DNA of 64,000 bases from an uncultured Nonlabens sp. GTDB lineage: Bacteria > Bacteroidota > Bacteroidia > Flavobacteriales > Flavobacteriaceae. The stretch covers positions 33,639-97,638 of the forward strand of contig NZ_CANLXZ010000011.1 in NCBI RefSeq assembly GCF_947495285.1. Direction: 5' to 3'. The translations under genes and the position numbers were made by a program. The notes below the pieces were generated by a model. It had not been told where the DNA came from and did not search any database. It was given only the letters and a program-made list of their open reading frames with translations. Of the stretch, positions 27,566-37,181 are shown piece after piece. How positions within the stretch are numbered: position 1 is the first letter of the stretch; every line of letters begins with the position of its first letter.

Positions 27566-28762
27566 ATGGCAAAAGTAGTAGTAGGACTTTCTGGTGGTGT
27601 AGACTCAAGTGTAGCGGCACATTTATTAAAAGAACAAGGTCATGAGGTGATAGGTCTCTTTATGAAAAACTGGCACGATGACACCGTTACTATAAGTGAT
27701 GAGTGCCCATGGTTAGAAGATTCTAACGACGCAATGCTGGTTGCAGATAAGCTAGGTATCCCTTTTCAGACTGTAGATTTAAGTGAGCAATATAAAGAGC
27801 GCATAGTAGATTACATGTTTGACGAGTATGCGAGTGGGCGCACCCCTAATCCAGACGTGTTGTGTAATCGCGAGATTAAGTTTGATGTATTTCTGGATAT
27901 AGCACTAGAACTTGGGGCAGATTATGTTGCAACGGGACATTACTGCCAGAAAAAAACCACTATAGAAAATGGTAAAGAAGTACATCACTTAATAGGTGGA
28001 GCAGACGCTAATAAAGATCAAAGTTATTTTCTTTGTCAGGTGTCTCAAAAACAACTAGCCAAAACTCTTTTTCCAATAGGTCATCTTCAAAAACCAGAGG
28101 TAAGAGAAATTGCTGCTGCGCAAGACTTAATTACCGCAGGAAAAAAAGATTCTCAAGGATTGTGTTTTATAGGTAAAGTGAGATTACCAGATTTTTTACA
28201 ACAGAAGTTGCAAGCAAAGACTGGTGACATCGTAGAAATAGATGCTCAAACCAGTCGTGATAAAATGCTAGAAGTGGATGCTACAATAGATTCTAGCGAG
28301 GTGGATGAACTGGTTACGCTTTCGCGAAAGCGTAAATATCAACCTACAGACGGGGAAAAAGTAGGAGTACATCAAGGAGCTCATTATTTTACTCGTGGAC
28401 AGCGCAAAGGACTAGCCGTAGGAGGTACTCCAGAACCACTTTTTGTAATTGAGACAGATGTAAATACCAATACTATTTATGTAGGTCAGGGAAAACAGCA
28501 CCCAGGTTTATACCGTCGTGGATTATTTGTAACAGCTGCAGAGACTCACTGGATAAGAGAAGATCTAGAAATAGCAGTAGGAGAGACTCTAGATGTTATG
28601 GCGCGTATAAGATACAGACAGACTTTAGAGCCAGCAACTTTGCACCGCACAGAAGAAGGTCTTTATGTTATTTTTAATAACGAGCAAAGTGCGATCTCTC
28701 CAGGCCAGTTTGTAGCATGGTATCAAGATAATGATTGTTTAGGATCTGGGGTAATAGCTTAG
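27566..28762 (+). CDS. mnmA: tRNA 2-thiouridylase MnmA
   Basis: 398 aa. N-terminal PP-loop [17 protein letters not shown] binds ATP; catalytic cysteines lie in [13 protein letters not shown] and [16 protein letters not shown] and the C-terminal beta-barrel ([15 protein letters not shown]) complete the family pattern. Makes s2U34 in Lys, Glu and Gln tRNAs. An in-frame TTG at 27551 would lie inside the promoter box, so the ATG at 27566 is used. Palindrome 28317-28332 (TLSRKRKY) lengthens the linker before the barrel. Confidence 0.96.
   Translation: MAKVVVGLSGGVDSSVAAHLLKEQGHEVIGLFMKNWHDDTVTISDECPWLEDSNDAMLVADKLGIPFQTVDLSEQYKERIVDYMFDEYASGRTPNPDVLCNREIKFDVFLDIALELGADYVATGHYCQKKTTIENGKEVHHLIGGADANKDQSYFLCQVSQKQLAKTLFPIGHLQKPEVREIAAAQDLITAGKKDSQGLCFIGKVRLPDFLQQKLQAKTGDIVEIDAQTSRDKMLEVDATIDSSEVDELVTLSRKRKYQPTDGEKVGVHQGAHYFTRGQRKGLAVGGTPEPLFVIETDVNTNTIYVGQGKQHPGLYRRGLFVTAAETHWIREDLEIAVGETLDVMARIRYRQTLEPATLHRTEEGLYVIFNNEQSAISPGQFVAWYQDNDCLGSGVIA
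28317..28332. repeat. Palindrome CGCTTTCGCGAAAGCG, copy 9
   Basis: Perfect copy in mnmA read in the LSRKR frame. Confidence 0.95.
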
Positions 28763-28803
28763 TATCACGCAAATTGTGATAGAATAAGTGTAAATTTACT
28801 TCT

Positions 28804-30384
28804 ATGAAAAAAATAATATGTATTCTTTTTGCATTTATTTCTATTGCTACAAATGCACAAGATTTTCATGCATTAATTTATCTTGTAGATAAGCCTCATG
28901 TGGGGACGTCGTTAGCAAATCCACAGAGTATACTGTCTCAAAGATCTATAGAGCGTAAAATGAGACATAACATCGCGATAGATGACCGCGATGTGCCCAT
29001 GAATCAAGCATATGTTACACAACTAAAAAGCCAGCCAGGTATAAGTTATAAAGCGCAGTCTAAGTGGTTTAACTGTGTACATGTGGTAGGTACTACGACA
29101 GCTATCGATGCGCTTGCTAGTTTGCCTTTTGTTTCTAGTATAGATTATACAGACCCTACAAAAAGTGCGTCTGTAAGCAATCGTGATAAATTTGCAAACA
29201 TGGTTACCACACCACTGGTTTATGGTACAGCAAGAAATCAGATAGAAATGATAGGTCTAGATGATTTACACAATACAGGAAACACCGGTGCAGGAATGTT
29301 AATAGCAGTAACGGACTCTGGTTTTCCTAACGTAGACATAAATACCGGTTTTACACACTTGCGCGATAATGATGGTATTAAAGGAACTTGGGATTTTGTA
29401 CAACGAGATAATTCTATTTATGAAGATAATTTTCATGGCTCTAGAGTACTGAGTGTCATGGCAGGAAATGATCCTAATAATTTTGAAGGTACCGCACCAG
29501 ACGCCGGTTATTACTTATTCCGTACAGAAGAAGGAGCGCAAGAAACACCGGCAGAAATGTCCTACTGGGTGCAGGCTGCAGAGCGTGCAGATTCTCTAGG
29601 AGTAGACGTTATTAATGTTTCTTTGGGCTATTTAGGCTTTGATAACACGGCAGCAAGTCTCGATTATCAAGACATGAATGGTGTCATATCTTTTATCTCT
29701 CAAGGGACTAATGTTGCCTTTGAAAAAGGGATGATAGTAGTGACTAGTGCAGGGAATTCTGGTAACAGCACCACGCATCCTTACATTGCATCTCCTGCCG
29801 ACGCGTTAGGAGCATTTGCCATAGGGTCGGTAACCGACACCAGAGCAAAATCTAGTTTTTCGAGCATAGGACCTACCGTAGATGGGCGCATACGTCCAGA
29901 TATAGCAGCACAAGGTAGTGCGACAGCTAGTATAGATGAGTCTGGTAGTCTTGTAACCACTAGTGGTACATCCTTCAGTGCACCTTTGATAAGTGGTGCG
30001 ATGGTATGTCTCATGCAAGCATTTCCTAATCTCACGCCACAACAAATTATAGATGCCGTGCGCGCTAGTAGCGACCAGTCCATGTTGCCAGATAATTTAT
30101 TAGGTTATGGGATACCAGATTTTGGCGCAGCACAACAGACATTAAGTTCTGCTCCTTTTACTACACAAGATTTTAATTACTACGTGAAAGATAAAATTTT
30201 GTTTTTTAATACCGCTCAAGGCAAAAACGTAACTTCTTTCCAGCTCTTTAACTTACAAGGGCAACAAGTCATTAAAAAAGCGACAACACAAGATGGTTTT
30301 ATAGATCTTAACCAAGTATCTAGTGGATTGTATCTTTTTACTATAAATGAAAGCGATGTTGCTTATAAGTTGATAGTTAGGTAA
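28804..30384 (+). CDS. Secreted S8 subtilase with T9SS sorting tail
   Basis: 526 aa. Signal peptide ends near residue 18 (SIATNA-QD). Inhibitor-like prodomain about 20-120, subtilase domain about 145-445 with Asp171 (IAVTDSGFP), His211 (NFHGSRV), oxyanion Asn318 (SAGNSGN) and Ser390 (GTSFSAPLISGAM). Residues 455-526 are a type A T9SS C-terminal domain (LFNLQGQQVIKK, SSGLYLFTINES, YKLIVR), so export goes by Sec then type IX secretion and the tail is removed at the surface. Own unit 41 bp after mnmA. Confidence 0.93.
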   Translation: MKKIICILFAFISIATNAQDFHALIYLVDKPHVGTSLANPQSILSQRSIERKMRHNIAIDDRDVPMNQAYVTQLKSQPGISYKAQSKWFNCVHVVGTTTAIDALASLPFVSSIDYTDPTKSASVSNRDKFANMVTTPLVYGTARNQIEMIGLDDLHNTGNTGAGMLIAVTDSGFPNVDINTGFTHLRDNDGIKGTWDFVQRDNSIYEDNFHGSRVLSVMAGNDPNNFEGTAPDAGYYLFRTEEGAQETPAEMSYWVQAAERADSLGVDVINVSLGYLGFDNTAASLDYQDMNGVISFISQGTNVAFEKGMIVVTSAGNSGNSTTHPYIASPADALGAFAIGSVTDTRAKSSFSSIGPTVDGRIRPDIAAQGSATASIDESGSLVTTSGTSFSAPLISGAMVCLMQAFPNLTPQQIIDAVRASSDQSMLPDNLLGYGIPDFGAAQQTLSSAPFTTQDFNYYVKDKILFFNTAQGKNVTSFQLFNLQGQQVIKKATTQDGFIDLNQVSSGLYLFTINESDVAYKLIVR

Positions 30385-30671
30385 TTGAAACTTTTTTATC
30401 TATTTACTTTTTATTAGATAAAGCACACAGGTATTTAGTTCTATGAATATCTAAAAAGATAATGGTCTAAAATTTGAATCACTATGATTTTTTTAAAATG
30501 GAGTATTTTTCATTTGTTTTATGACATGTGAAATATAGGTGGTAATTAGATGCAGGTTTTTTAAACCTTAGTTTAACCTGTCTCTTGGTTCATAAGGTTT
30601 ACTGCTATTTATTTTAACATCTATAGATATGAGCCCACTCTTATTTAACCTTCATTAAGTGAATACTTCCT
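30385..30671. other. Intergenic region after the subtilase
   Basis: About 290 AT-rich bases without a gene. TTTATCTA (30395-30402) can pair with TAGATAAA (30415-30422), a weak possible terminator. Nothing else recognised. Confidence 0.4.
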
Positions 30672-30679
30672 TAAATTTG
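30672..30679 (+). promoter_or_regulatory. Predicted -7 promoter box
   Basis: TAAATTTG matches TAnnTTTG, 30 bp before the nitronate monooxygenase-like ATG. Confidence 0.55.
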
Positions 30680-30709
30680 CAGTAGTATTTAATTTAAGTA
30701 ACAAACTCT

Positions 30710-31666
30710 ATGTCTCAAAACGCAATTACTAAGCTTTTTAAAATTAAATACCCTATTATTCAAGGTGGTATGATATGGGCAAGTGGTCATCAACTAGTTA
30801 CTGCTGTAAGTAATGCTGGTGGTCTAGGGTTAATAGGTGCTGGTTCTATGTATCCTAATGTTTTGAGAGAACATATTCAAAAAACAAAAGAAGGAACAGA
30901 TAAGCCCTTTGGTGTAAACGTTCCATTACTTTATACAGATCTAGAAGAAATACTAGAGATTATCATAGAAGAAAAAGTACCTATAGTTTTTACAAGTGCA
31001 GGAAACCCTAAAACCTACACAAAGCGTTTAAAAGCAGCAGGAATAACGGTGGTTCATGTAGTGAGTTCTGTAAAATTTGCTTTAAAATCTCAAGAAGCTG
31101 GTGTAGACGCAGTGGTTGCCGAAGGTTTTGAAGCTGGAGGACATAATGGTAGAGAAGAATCTACAACATTAACTCTTATACCTCAAGTAGCACAAGCTAT
31201 TGATATCCCATTAATTGCTGCAGGTGGTATAGCTACAGGTCGTGCCATGCTAGCAGCCATGACACTAGGAGCAAATGCGGTACAGGTAGGTAGTAGATTT
31301 GTAGCAACCCATGAGGCGAGCAGTCATATCAATTTTAAAAAAGCAGTGATAGAAGCAGGAGAAGGAGCAACTCATTTGACCTTAAAAGAATTAGCACCAG
31401 TACGATTAATGCGTAATAAGTTCTGGAATGATGTTCAAGAACTTTATAAAAAAGCACCGTCTGTAGAAGATTTGAAAGAGCTTTTAGGTAGAGCGAGAGC
31501 AAAGAAAGGAATGTTTGAAGGTGATTTAATTGAAGGAGAGTTAGAGATAGGGCAAGTCGCTGCGCAAATAAACGATATCATTCCTGCAGCACAAGTGGTT
31601 GAGGATATGGTCACAGAATTTGAAGAAGCTAGAAAAAAAATATCTAATCTTTCATTAAATGTCTAG
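30710..31666 (+). CDS. NAD(P)H-dependent flavin oxidoreductase, nitronate monooxygenase family
   Basis: 318 aa FMN TIM barrel. QGGMIWASGHQLVTAVSNAGG is the N-terminal FMN site, EGFEAGGHNGREESTTLTLIPQV contains the conserved His of the class I enzymes, and AAGGIATGRAMLAAMTLGANAVQVGSRF binds the phosphate. May oxidise propionate-3-nitronate or act as a quinone/enoyl reductase (FabK relatives share the fold). Overlaps the hemolysin III gene by 8 bp. Confidence 0.88.
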   Translation: MSQNAITKLFKIKYPIIQGGMIWASGHQLVTAVSNAGGLGLIGAGSMYPNVLREHIQKTKEGTDKPFGVNVPLLYTDLEEILEIIIEEKVPIVFTSAGNPKTYTKRLKAAGITVVHVVSSVKFALKSQEAGVDAVVAEGFEAGGHNGREESTTLTLIPQVAQAIDIPLIAAGGIATGRAMLAAMTLGANAVQVGSRFVATHEASSHINFKKAVIEAGEGATHLTLKELAPVRLMRNKFWNDVQELYKKAPSVEDLKELLGRARAKKGMFEGDLIEGELEIGQVAAQINDIIPAAQVVEDMVTEFEEARKKISNLSLNV

Positions 31667-32294
31667 AGTTCAAACAGCAATAGAAGAAAAGTGGAATGTA
31701 ATAACTCATGGTTTTGGTTTTCTTTTATTTATAGCGATTACCATAGGGTTATTTTATGAAGCTAACTGGCTTGTAGATTACATGCTGCCGGCTATTCTGG
31801 TTTACGTATTATCTCAATTGTTTTTATATTATTCTTCTACAGCTTATCACAAAGTAGCGCCTGGCAAATTAAAGTTTAAACTGAGAAAATTAGATCATAT
31901 CTCTATTTATTGTTCTATAGCAGGTACCTATACACCAGTATGCCTAATTACTTTAGAACAATCTAGTGGCTGGTATATACTTGCCGCAGTTTGGGGAATT
32001 GCTGTATTTGGAATTATCTGGAAACTTTTTTTTACAGGTAAATTTGAAGCTTTTTCTAGCATCTTGTACTTAGTAATGGGGTGGATGATTGTTTTTGATT
32101 TACAAGCTCTTAACGATGTATTTACAGCTTTACAGATGAATCTTCTAATAGCCGGAGGTGTTTTCTTTACAGTAGGGATTATTTTTTACGCTTGGAATAA
32201 GCTTTACTTTAATCACGTAATCTGGCATGTTTTCGTTTTAGGCGGTAGTCTCAGTCATGCCGCCATGGTATGGAGTATAATACAAAGTAGCTAA
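31659..32294 (+). CDS. Hemolysin III family (YqfA/PAQR-like) membrane protein
   Basis: 211 aa, seven predicted helices. Conserved metal residues of the PAQR/CREST superfamily: HGFGFLLF in helix 1, SSTAYHKVAPGK after helix 2, and HVIWHVFVLGGSLSHAAMV near the end. Family members are integral membrane hydrolase-like proteins; bacterial function is poorly known and haemolysis should not be assumed. Coupled to the upstream oxidoreductase by an 8-bp overlap. Confidence 0.88.
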   Translation: MSRVQTAIEEKWNVITHGFGFLLFIAITIGLFYEANWLVDYMLPAILVYVLSQLFLYYSSTAYHKVAPGKLKFKLRKLDHISIYCSIAGTYTPVCLITLEQSSGWYILAAVWGIAVFGIIWKLFFTGKFEAFSSILYLVMGWMIVFDLQALNDVFTALQMNLLIAGGVFFTVGIIFYAWNKLYFNHVIWHVFVLGGSLSHAAMVWSIIQSS

Positions 32295-32323
32295 TCAGTG
32301 CTTTGAGTTTCTTTTTATAATTC

Positions 32324-32339
32324 CGCTTTCGCAAAAGCG
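32324..32339. repeat. Palindrome variant, copy 10 (one mismatch)
   Basis: CGCTTTCGCAAAAGCG, intergenic, between hemolysin III and the signalling operon; same change as the 21980 copy. Confidence 0.85.
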
Positions 32340-32370
32340 AGACAAAAATAATTTATCGATAACTAGCCTC

Positions 32371-32456
32371 GTCGACACTTATCGGTCACTCGTCTATACT
32401 AAAATAGCATTTGATCTAACTTTATTCAAAAAATGAATAATTTATGATCATATTTG
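32371..32456 (+). promoter_or_regulatory. Shared-architecture promoter A (signalling operon)
   Basis: GTCTATACTAAA at 32392-32403, partner ATCTAACTT at 32414-32422 (22-bp step), and CATATTTGG with TTTG at 32453-32456, 61 bp from the first half-site. A further GTCGACACTTAT (32371-32382) lies exactly 21 bp upstream of the first. Same layout as 41052, 42557 and 50070. Confidence 0.6.
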
Positions 32457-32478
32457 GCAATACTCTAAAATAGAACGG

Positions 32479-32895
32479 TTGGAAAATACAAAGCTTAAAA
32501 TTCTTCTTATTGAAGATGATGCTATAGAAGTAATGAAATTAAAACGAGCAATAAAGAAACTAGAATTAGATCATGAACTTATAGAAGCAAAGAATGGAGA
32601 AGAAGCACTTCTTAAACTAAGAGATGATAAAGTGGTTCCAGATGTAATTTTTCTAGACCTTAATATGCCTAAGATAAATGGGCTGGAATTTTTAAAAATA
32701 CTTAGAAAAGATGATGTTTTAAAATACATCCCTACAGTCATGTTAACTACTTCTAATAACCGTAAAGATGTTTTATCATGTTATGAAACAGGCGTTGCCG
32801 GCTATGTAATAAAACCTCTAAAATATGACGATTACGTAAAGAAAATTGAAGTAGCTTTACAGTACTGGAGTATGAATGAATTAATAAAAGCATAA
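32479..32895 (+). CDS. Stand-alone response regulator receiver
   Basis: 138 aa, one REC domain and no output domain. Acidic pair IEDD at 12-14, phospho-acceptor Asp60 in DVIFLDLNMPKINGLEFL, Thr in MLTTSNN and Lys in VIKPLKYDDY. The start is a TTG; the first ATG is internal to the fold. Resembles Rcp1-type receivers that shuttle phosphate in kinase relays. First gene of a seven-gene operon with H-NOX and FIST sensors; shares one base with the H-NOX gene. Likely intermediate of the relay. Confidence 0.9.
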   Translation: MENTKLKILLIEDDAIEVMKLKRAIKKLELDHELIEAKNGEEALLKLRDDKVVPDVIFLDLNMPKINGLEFLKILRKDDVLKYIPTVMLTTSNNRKDVLSCYETGVAGYVIKPLKYDDYVKKIEVALQYWSMNELIKA

Positions 32896-33437
32896 TGAAA
32901 GGAATAGTTTTTACAGAATTTTTAGAATTAGTAGAACATAAATTTGGTTTTGAAATGGTAGACACCATACTGACTAATGCACAGTTACCTTCAAATGGAG
33001 TGTACACTGCTGTAGGAACTTATAGTTTTTCAGAAATGTTGAGTCTGTTAACTAATTTAAATAAGGAGACTGGAGTGCCTATTAACGACTTACTTCTTGT
33101 TTATGGAGAACATTTTTTTGGTGTAGTAAAAAGAAGTTATCCTACATTTTTAGAGGAATATACAGACCCTATAGAAATGCTATCTTCTATAGAAAATCAC
33201 ATACACGTAGAGGTGCGCAAGATATATCCTGATGCAGAACTACCTACTTTTACTGTAGTAGAAAAAACTGAAAAAACGCTTGTAATGATTTATAGTTCTA
33301 GTAGGGCGATGTCATCATTCGGTAAAGGTCTTATGCATAAAACCTTAGAACATTTTAATGCCAAAGCAACCTTATTATTAGAGAATATAAAAGAAAATGG
33401 TACAGAAGTAAAATTCAGTATTGAAATTCATGAATGA
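32895..33437 (+). CDS. H-NOX haem nitric oxide/oxygen sensor
   Basis: 180 aa, stand-alone H-NOX length. N-terminal MKGIVFTEFLELVEHKFGFE is typical; YSSSR (Tyr133, Ser135, Arg137) is the YxSxR haem-propionate clamp. The likely proximal haem ligand is His102 in SSIENHIHVEV, aligning with the LHxH region of soluble guanylate cyclase; His104 is the alternative. No Tyr in an obvious distal position can be judged without alignment, so NO versus O2 selectivity is open; stand-alone H-NOX beside a kinase usually senses NO. Stop codon overlaps the kinase ATG. Confidence 0.88.
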   Translation: MKGIVFTEFLELVEHKFGFEMVDTILTNAQLPSNGVYTAVGTYSFSEMLSLLTNLNKETGVPINDLLLVYGEHFFGVVKRSYPTFLEEYTDPIEMLSSIENHIHVEVRKIYPDAELPTFTVVEKTEKTLVMIYSSSRAMSSFGKGLMHKTLEHFNAKATLLLENIKENGTEVKFSIEIHE

Positions 33438-34641
33438 AGATAAAGTCAACATGTATAAACGAGCTATTGCTCGTGAAAAAGCTGCTCGTCATGAAGCAGA
33501 GCGTATTCTAGAAGAAAAATCTAGAGAGCTTTATTTTAAATCTCAAGAACTAGAAGTTTCTAATAAAAAACTAGAAGAACTAGTACAGGAAAAAACTTCA
33601 GAGCTTAAAGGAGTTTTTGAAAATATAGTAGACGCTTATGTAGTAATGGACATACCTGGTAATGTTCTTAAAATGAATGACGCTGCAGTAAAACTATTAG
33701 GTTACACTGTTGATGATAAGATAAATTTATTAAATCTGGTAATTGCTGAAGAGCATGAAAGACTAGCAGCAGGATTTCAACAACTCTATAAAAATGGTTC
33801 TATAACAGATTTTAACATCAAAATATGCATAGCAAATGGCGCGATACGTCTTGTGCATGTTAATGCAAGTATGATCTATAATAGCGATAACAGGCCTATC
33901 GCAGCACAAGGAATCGTTAGAGATATAACAGAACTAAGAAGCCTAGAATTACAAAAACAGAGCCTTCTTAAAAAACTAGAAAAGAGTAACGACGAATTAC
34001 AAGAGTATGCACATGTGGTATCTCATGATTTAAAATCTCCATTACGCAGTATAAATGCATTGATAAGTTGGATTAAAGATGATAATGAAGGAAAACTATC
34101 TCCAGACACCTTAACTAACTTTGATATGATAGAGGCTACTCTTGAAAAAATGGAACAACTTATATCAGATGTTTTAGAATACTCGAGTATAGTAGGAGAT
34201 TCTAGTTCTCTTACAGATGTAGATTTAAACATAGTAATGGATGATATAATAACTTTACTACACTTTCCTGACCACATACATTGTACGGTTGTAAAACCAC
34301 TTCCCAAGATTAAAGCAGATCGAGTTAAAATCCAGCAATTATTTCAAAACTTAATAAGTAATGCTGTTAATTATAGTGATAAAAATAAAGGTCTCATAGA
34401 AATAGACTTTGAAGAAAGTGATAAGGAATACACCTTTTCTGTAAAAGATAATGGAATAGGTATCGATAAAGAGTACCACCAAAAGATTTTCCAGATTTTT
34501 CATTCTCTCCATAAAAGACAAGAATCTACAGGTATAGGATTATCAATCGTAAAGAAAATTGTTGATCTATATAACGGGCGTATCTGGTTAGAAAGTACTT
34601 TAGGTAAAGGCACCACTTTCTTTTTTACCATAGAAAAATAA
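33430..34641 (+). CDS. PAS-histidine kinase next to H-NOX
   Basis: 403 aa from the ATG at 33430 that overlaps the H-NOX stop (ATGAATGA). N-terminal coiled coil about 5-60 (YKRAIAREKAARHEAERILEEK), PAS domain about 60-165 (VFENIVDAYVVMD), HisKA with phospho-His199 in VVSHDLKSPLRSINAL, then HATPase (LISNAVNYSD, VKDNGIGID, STGIGLSIVKKIV). No membrane segment: soluble. The expected partner of the H-NOX protein; in other bacteria NO-bound H-NOX inhibits such kinases. The coiled-coil type also occurs in kinases placed beside FIST genes. Confidence 0.92.
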   Translation: MNEDKVNMYKRAIAREKAARHEAERILEEKSRELYFKSQELEVSNKKLEELVQEKTSELKGVFENIVDAYVVMDIPGNVLKMNDAAVKLLGYTVDDKINLLNLVIAEEHERLAAGFQQLYKNGSITDFNIKICIANGAIRLVHVNASMIYNSDNRPIAAQGIVRDITELRSLELQKQSLLKKLEKSNDELQEYAHVVSHDLKSPLRSINALISWIKDDNEGKLSPDTLTNFDMIEATLEKMEQLISDVLEYSSIVGDSSSLTDVDLNIVMDDIITLLHFPDHIHCTVVKPLPKIKADRVKIQQLFQNLISNAVNYSDKNKGLIEIDFEESDKEYTFSVKDNGIGIDKEYHQKIFQIFHSLHKRQESTGIGLSIVKKIVDLYNGRIWLESTLGKGTTFFFTIEK

Positions 34642-34645
34642 AATT

Positions 34646-35776
34646 ATGAAAACACTACAGTTACAGAAGGCTAGCGGGAAGCAATGGGAATACCTGAGTG
34701 ATAGAATAAATCTCAAAAACCCACTAGTTCTTATTATGGGAAATAGGTTTATGCTAGAGAATAAAGAACATTATAATGAATTAAGATCTTTATTTCCTGA
34801 TGGACATTTAGTTTTCGGTTCTTCTTGTGGAGAGCTGGTAGGTAGTAAAGTAAATGATCAACACATAACGGTAACAGCCATAGAATTTGAACGCACAGTA
34901 TTTGAGGTTCAAACTTATAATATACAAGAAAGTCATGGTGATAGTGAGATAGCAGGAAAGGAAGTAGTAAGTAAACTTAATCCAGAAGGACTTAAACACA
35001 TATTTGTAATATCAGAAGGTAGTTCTGTAAATGGATCTGCGCTTACTAAAGGGATGCAAGAAACCTTACCCAAGGTTTTAATAACTGGTGGGCTTTGTGG
35101 TGACGACGCTCGTTTTGAAAAAACACTTGCTTCTTATAACGAGGCACCTAAAGAAGGAGAGATTATTGTGATAGGTTTTTATGGAGATAGTTTTGAGGTT
35201 TCTTTTTCTATTTATGGAGGCTGGACGCCATTCGGTCCAGAGAGACTGGTCACAAGGTCTGAAGGGAATGTACTCTATGAAATAGATGGAAAACCAGCAC
35301 TAGATCTATATAAAACCTACCTAGGTGAGAAGGCAAAACATTTACCAGCCTCTGCACTTATATATCCATTAAACGTAAAAAGCGAAGAGAACGAACAGTC
35401 ATTTGTCCGTACTATTCTCAATATAGACGAAGAAAAAAACGCCATGATTCTTGCAGGAGATGTGCCTATTAATTCTTCTGTACAGTTAATGATGACTAAT
35501 ATGGATAGTCTAGCCGCAGCGTCAGAAACTGCTGCCATAAGAGCCATGGAAGGAAGAAATGATTCTCCACAGTTAGCATTTCTAATAAGTTGTATAGGTC
35601 GCAAACTAGTTCTAGATCAAAGAATAGAAGAAGAAATAGAAGAAGTACGTGGTATAATAGGTGAAGATGTGGTAGTAAGTGGTATGTATTCTTATGGAGA
35701 AATAGCACCTTTTTATGGAGAACGTAGCTGTAAATTACACAACCAGACCATGACTATAACTTTAATAAGTGAATAA
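34646..35776 (+). CDS. FIST-domain sensor (NosP-like candidate)
   Basis: 376 aa, FIST_N (about 20-215) and FIST_C (about 220-365) and nothing else. Motifs: LVFGSSCGELVGS, ITGGLCGDDARFEKTLASYN, SFSIYGGWTPFGPERLVTRSEGN and LAFLISCIGRKLVLDQRIEEE. Stand-alone FIST proteins include the haem-based NO sensor NosP of proteobacteria, which regulates a co-encoded kinase. Whether this one binds haem cannot be read from sequence. Five bases after the first kinase, immediately before the second. Confidence 0.85.
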   Translation: MKTLQLQKASGKQWEYLSDRINLKNPLVLIMGNRFMLENKEHYNELRSLFPDGHLVFGSSCGELVGSKVNDQHITVTAIEFERTVFEVQTYNIQESHGDSEIAGKEVVSKLNPEGLKHIFVISEGSSVNGSALTKGMQETLPKVLITGGLCGDDARFEKTLASYNEAPKEGEIIVIGFYGDSFEVSFSIYGGWTPFGPERLVTRSEGNVLYEIDGKPALDLYKTYLGEKAKHLPASALIYPLNVKSEENEQSFVRTILNIDEEKNAMILAGDVPINSSVQLMMTNMDSLAAASETAAIRAMEGRNDSPQLAFLISCIGRKLVLDQRIEEEIEEVRGIIGEDVVVSGMYSYGEIAPFYGERSCKLHNQTMTITLISE

Positions 35777-36823
35777 ATGAATGCGCTGTTAAATAGACAA
35801 ATACGTAAATACCTACCAGATGATGTCAAGGATAGGGAAGATGTTCAAGACTTTTTAAAATCTGTAGCAGCTTCTTATGAAAACCTAGATGACCAGTTTA
35901 AAATGACTCAAAGAGCTATGAAAATAAGTTCTGACGAGTTGTTTGAAGCTAATAAATCTCTTAGAGAAGAAACACGACAGCAGCGCAGTTTACTCTTAAG
36001 GTTACAGACTGTAATTAATACGGTACAACCAGAAGGTAGTGATGGTGATAAAGAAAATTATTCTATAAATGGTAGCAAAAACATAGCAGAATATATAAGC
36101 GAGCAGGCAGAACAGTTGATTAAAGTCAATAAAAATCAAGAGAAATTACTGGAAGAACTAGCACTTCAAAATCAAGAATTAAACGATTATGCACACATAG
36201 TATCACATGATCTTAAATCTCCATTAAGAAGTATAGAGGCACTAGTAAGCTGGCTTAAAGAAGAATATAGCTCTAATTTTACAGAAGAAGGTAGAGGCTA
36301 TTGTGCGCTTATAGTAGCAAACGTTGAAAAAATGGACGCTCTTATTTCTGGTATTTTAGAATACTCTTCTATAGATAAAGATACTCGCGTAGAGCGCGAT
36401 GTAGATCTGAGTTTTTTAGTAAAAGAAACAGTAGATTTAATGCATGTGCCAGACCGTATTAAGGTGAAGATACATCATTTACCTACTGTAAAAGGAGATC
36501 AAATTAAATTACAACAGGTATTTCAAAATCTTGTAGATAATGCCGTAAGTAATATGGATAAAGAAAATGGACGCATAGATATTATTTCCAGAGAATTAGA
36601 TGCAAAATATCAGTTTGAAATTAAGGATAACGGTAAAGGAATAAATGCCGCATACTTTGATAAAATTTTTCAAATCTTTCAAAAGCTAGAAAATGATTCT
36701 AAAAGCACCGGTATAGGACTCTCCATCGTAAAGAAAATAATTAATTACTATGACGGTGAAATATGGCTGGATAGCGAGCTAGGAAAAGGGACGTCGTTTT
36801 TCTTCACATTACCTAAATCATAA
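35777..36823 (+). CDS. Histidine kinase paired with the FIST protein
   Basis: 348 aa, starting at the base after the FIST stop. N-terminal RQIRKYLPDDV and a long coiled coil (about 20-135) instead of PAS, HisKA with phospho-His144 in IVSHDLKSPLRSIEAL, HATPase with VDNAVSN, KDNGKGIN, STGIGLSIVKKI and LGKGTSFFF. Soluble. The kinase core is close to that of the upstream PAS-kinase, suggesting duplication and a shared phosphotransfer partner. Confidence 0.92.
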   Translation: MNALLNRQIRKYLPDDVKDREDVQDFLKSVAASYENLDDQFKMTQRAMKISSDELFEANKSLREETRQQRSLLLRLQTVINTVQPEGSDGDKENYSINGSKNIAEYISEQAEQLIKVNKNQEKLLEELALQNQELNDYAHIVSHDLKSPLRSIEALVSWLKEEYSSNFTEEGRGYCALIVANVEKMDALISGILEYSSIDKDTRVERDVDLSFLVKETVDLMHVPDRIKVKIHHLPTVKGDQIKLQQVFQNLVDNAVSNMDKENGRIDIISRELDAKYQFEIKDNGKGINAAYFDKIFQIFQKLENDSKSTGIGLSIVKKIINYYDGEIWLDSELGKGTSFFFTLPKS

Positions 36824-36827
36824 TAGT

Positions 36828-37145
36828 ATGGAACAACCTAATTTAAGTTATATCAATGACCTTGCTGCAGGAGATGAGGTTTTTAAACATAAATTAATCA
36901 CTGTGGTAAAGAATGAATTACCAGATGAAATAGAAATTTATCATAGTAATATGAATAGTTCCGCTTTCGCGAAAGCGGCACAAAACGTACATAAATTAAA
37001 ACACAAACTAGGAATTTTAGGACTAGTCGCTGGGTACGAGACGGCTATTGCTTATGAAGAAGAATTGAAATTAGGAAAAAGCAGTCTTAAAACTGAATTT
37101 GAATCGATACTTGTTGCATGTAATCATTTTATAAATGATTTATAA
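36828..37145 (+). CDS. Histidine phosphotransfer (Hpt) protein
   Basis: 105 aa, one four-helix Hpt domain. His55 in NVHKLKHKLGILGL matches the HxLKGxxxxxG phosphotransfer motif with His in place of the first Gly. Palindrome 36962-36977 codes SAFAKAA directly before this helix. Four bases after the second kinase and before the LytTR regulator; its natural job is to carry phosphate from receiver to LytTR, making a four-step relay. Confidence 0.82.
   Translation: MEQPNLSYINDLAAGDEVFKHKLITVVKNELPDEIEIYHSNMNSSAFAKAAQNVHKLKHKLGILGLVAGYETAIAYEEELKLGKSSLKTEFESILVACNHFINDL
36962..36977. repeat. Palindrome CGCTTTCGCGAAAGCG, copy 11
   Basis: Perfect copy in the Hpt gene, AFAKA frame, five codons before the phospho-His. 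Confidence 0.95.
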
Positions 37146-37181
37146 TATGTAAATTGCTCTATAACCTAAACCTAGAACCTT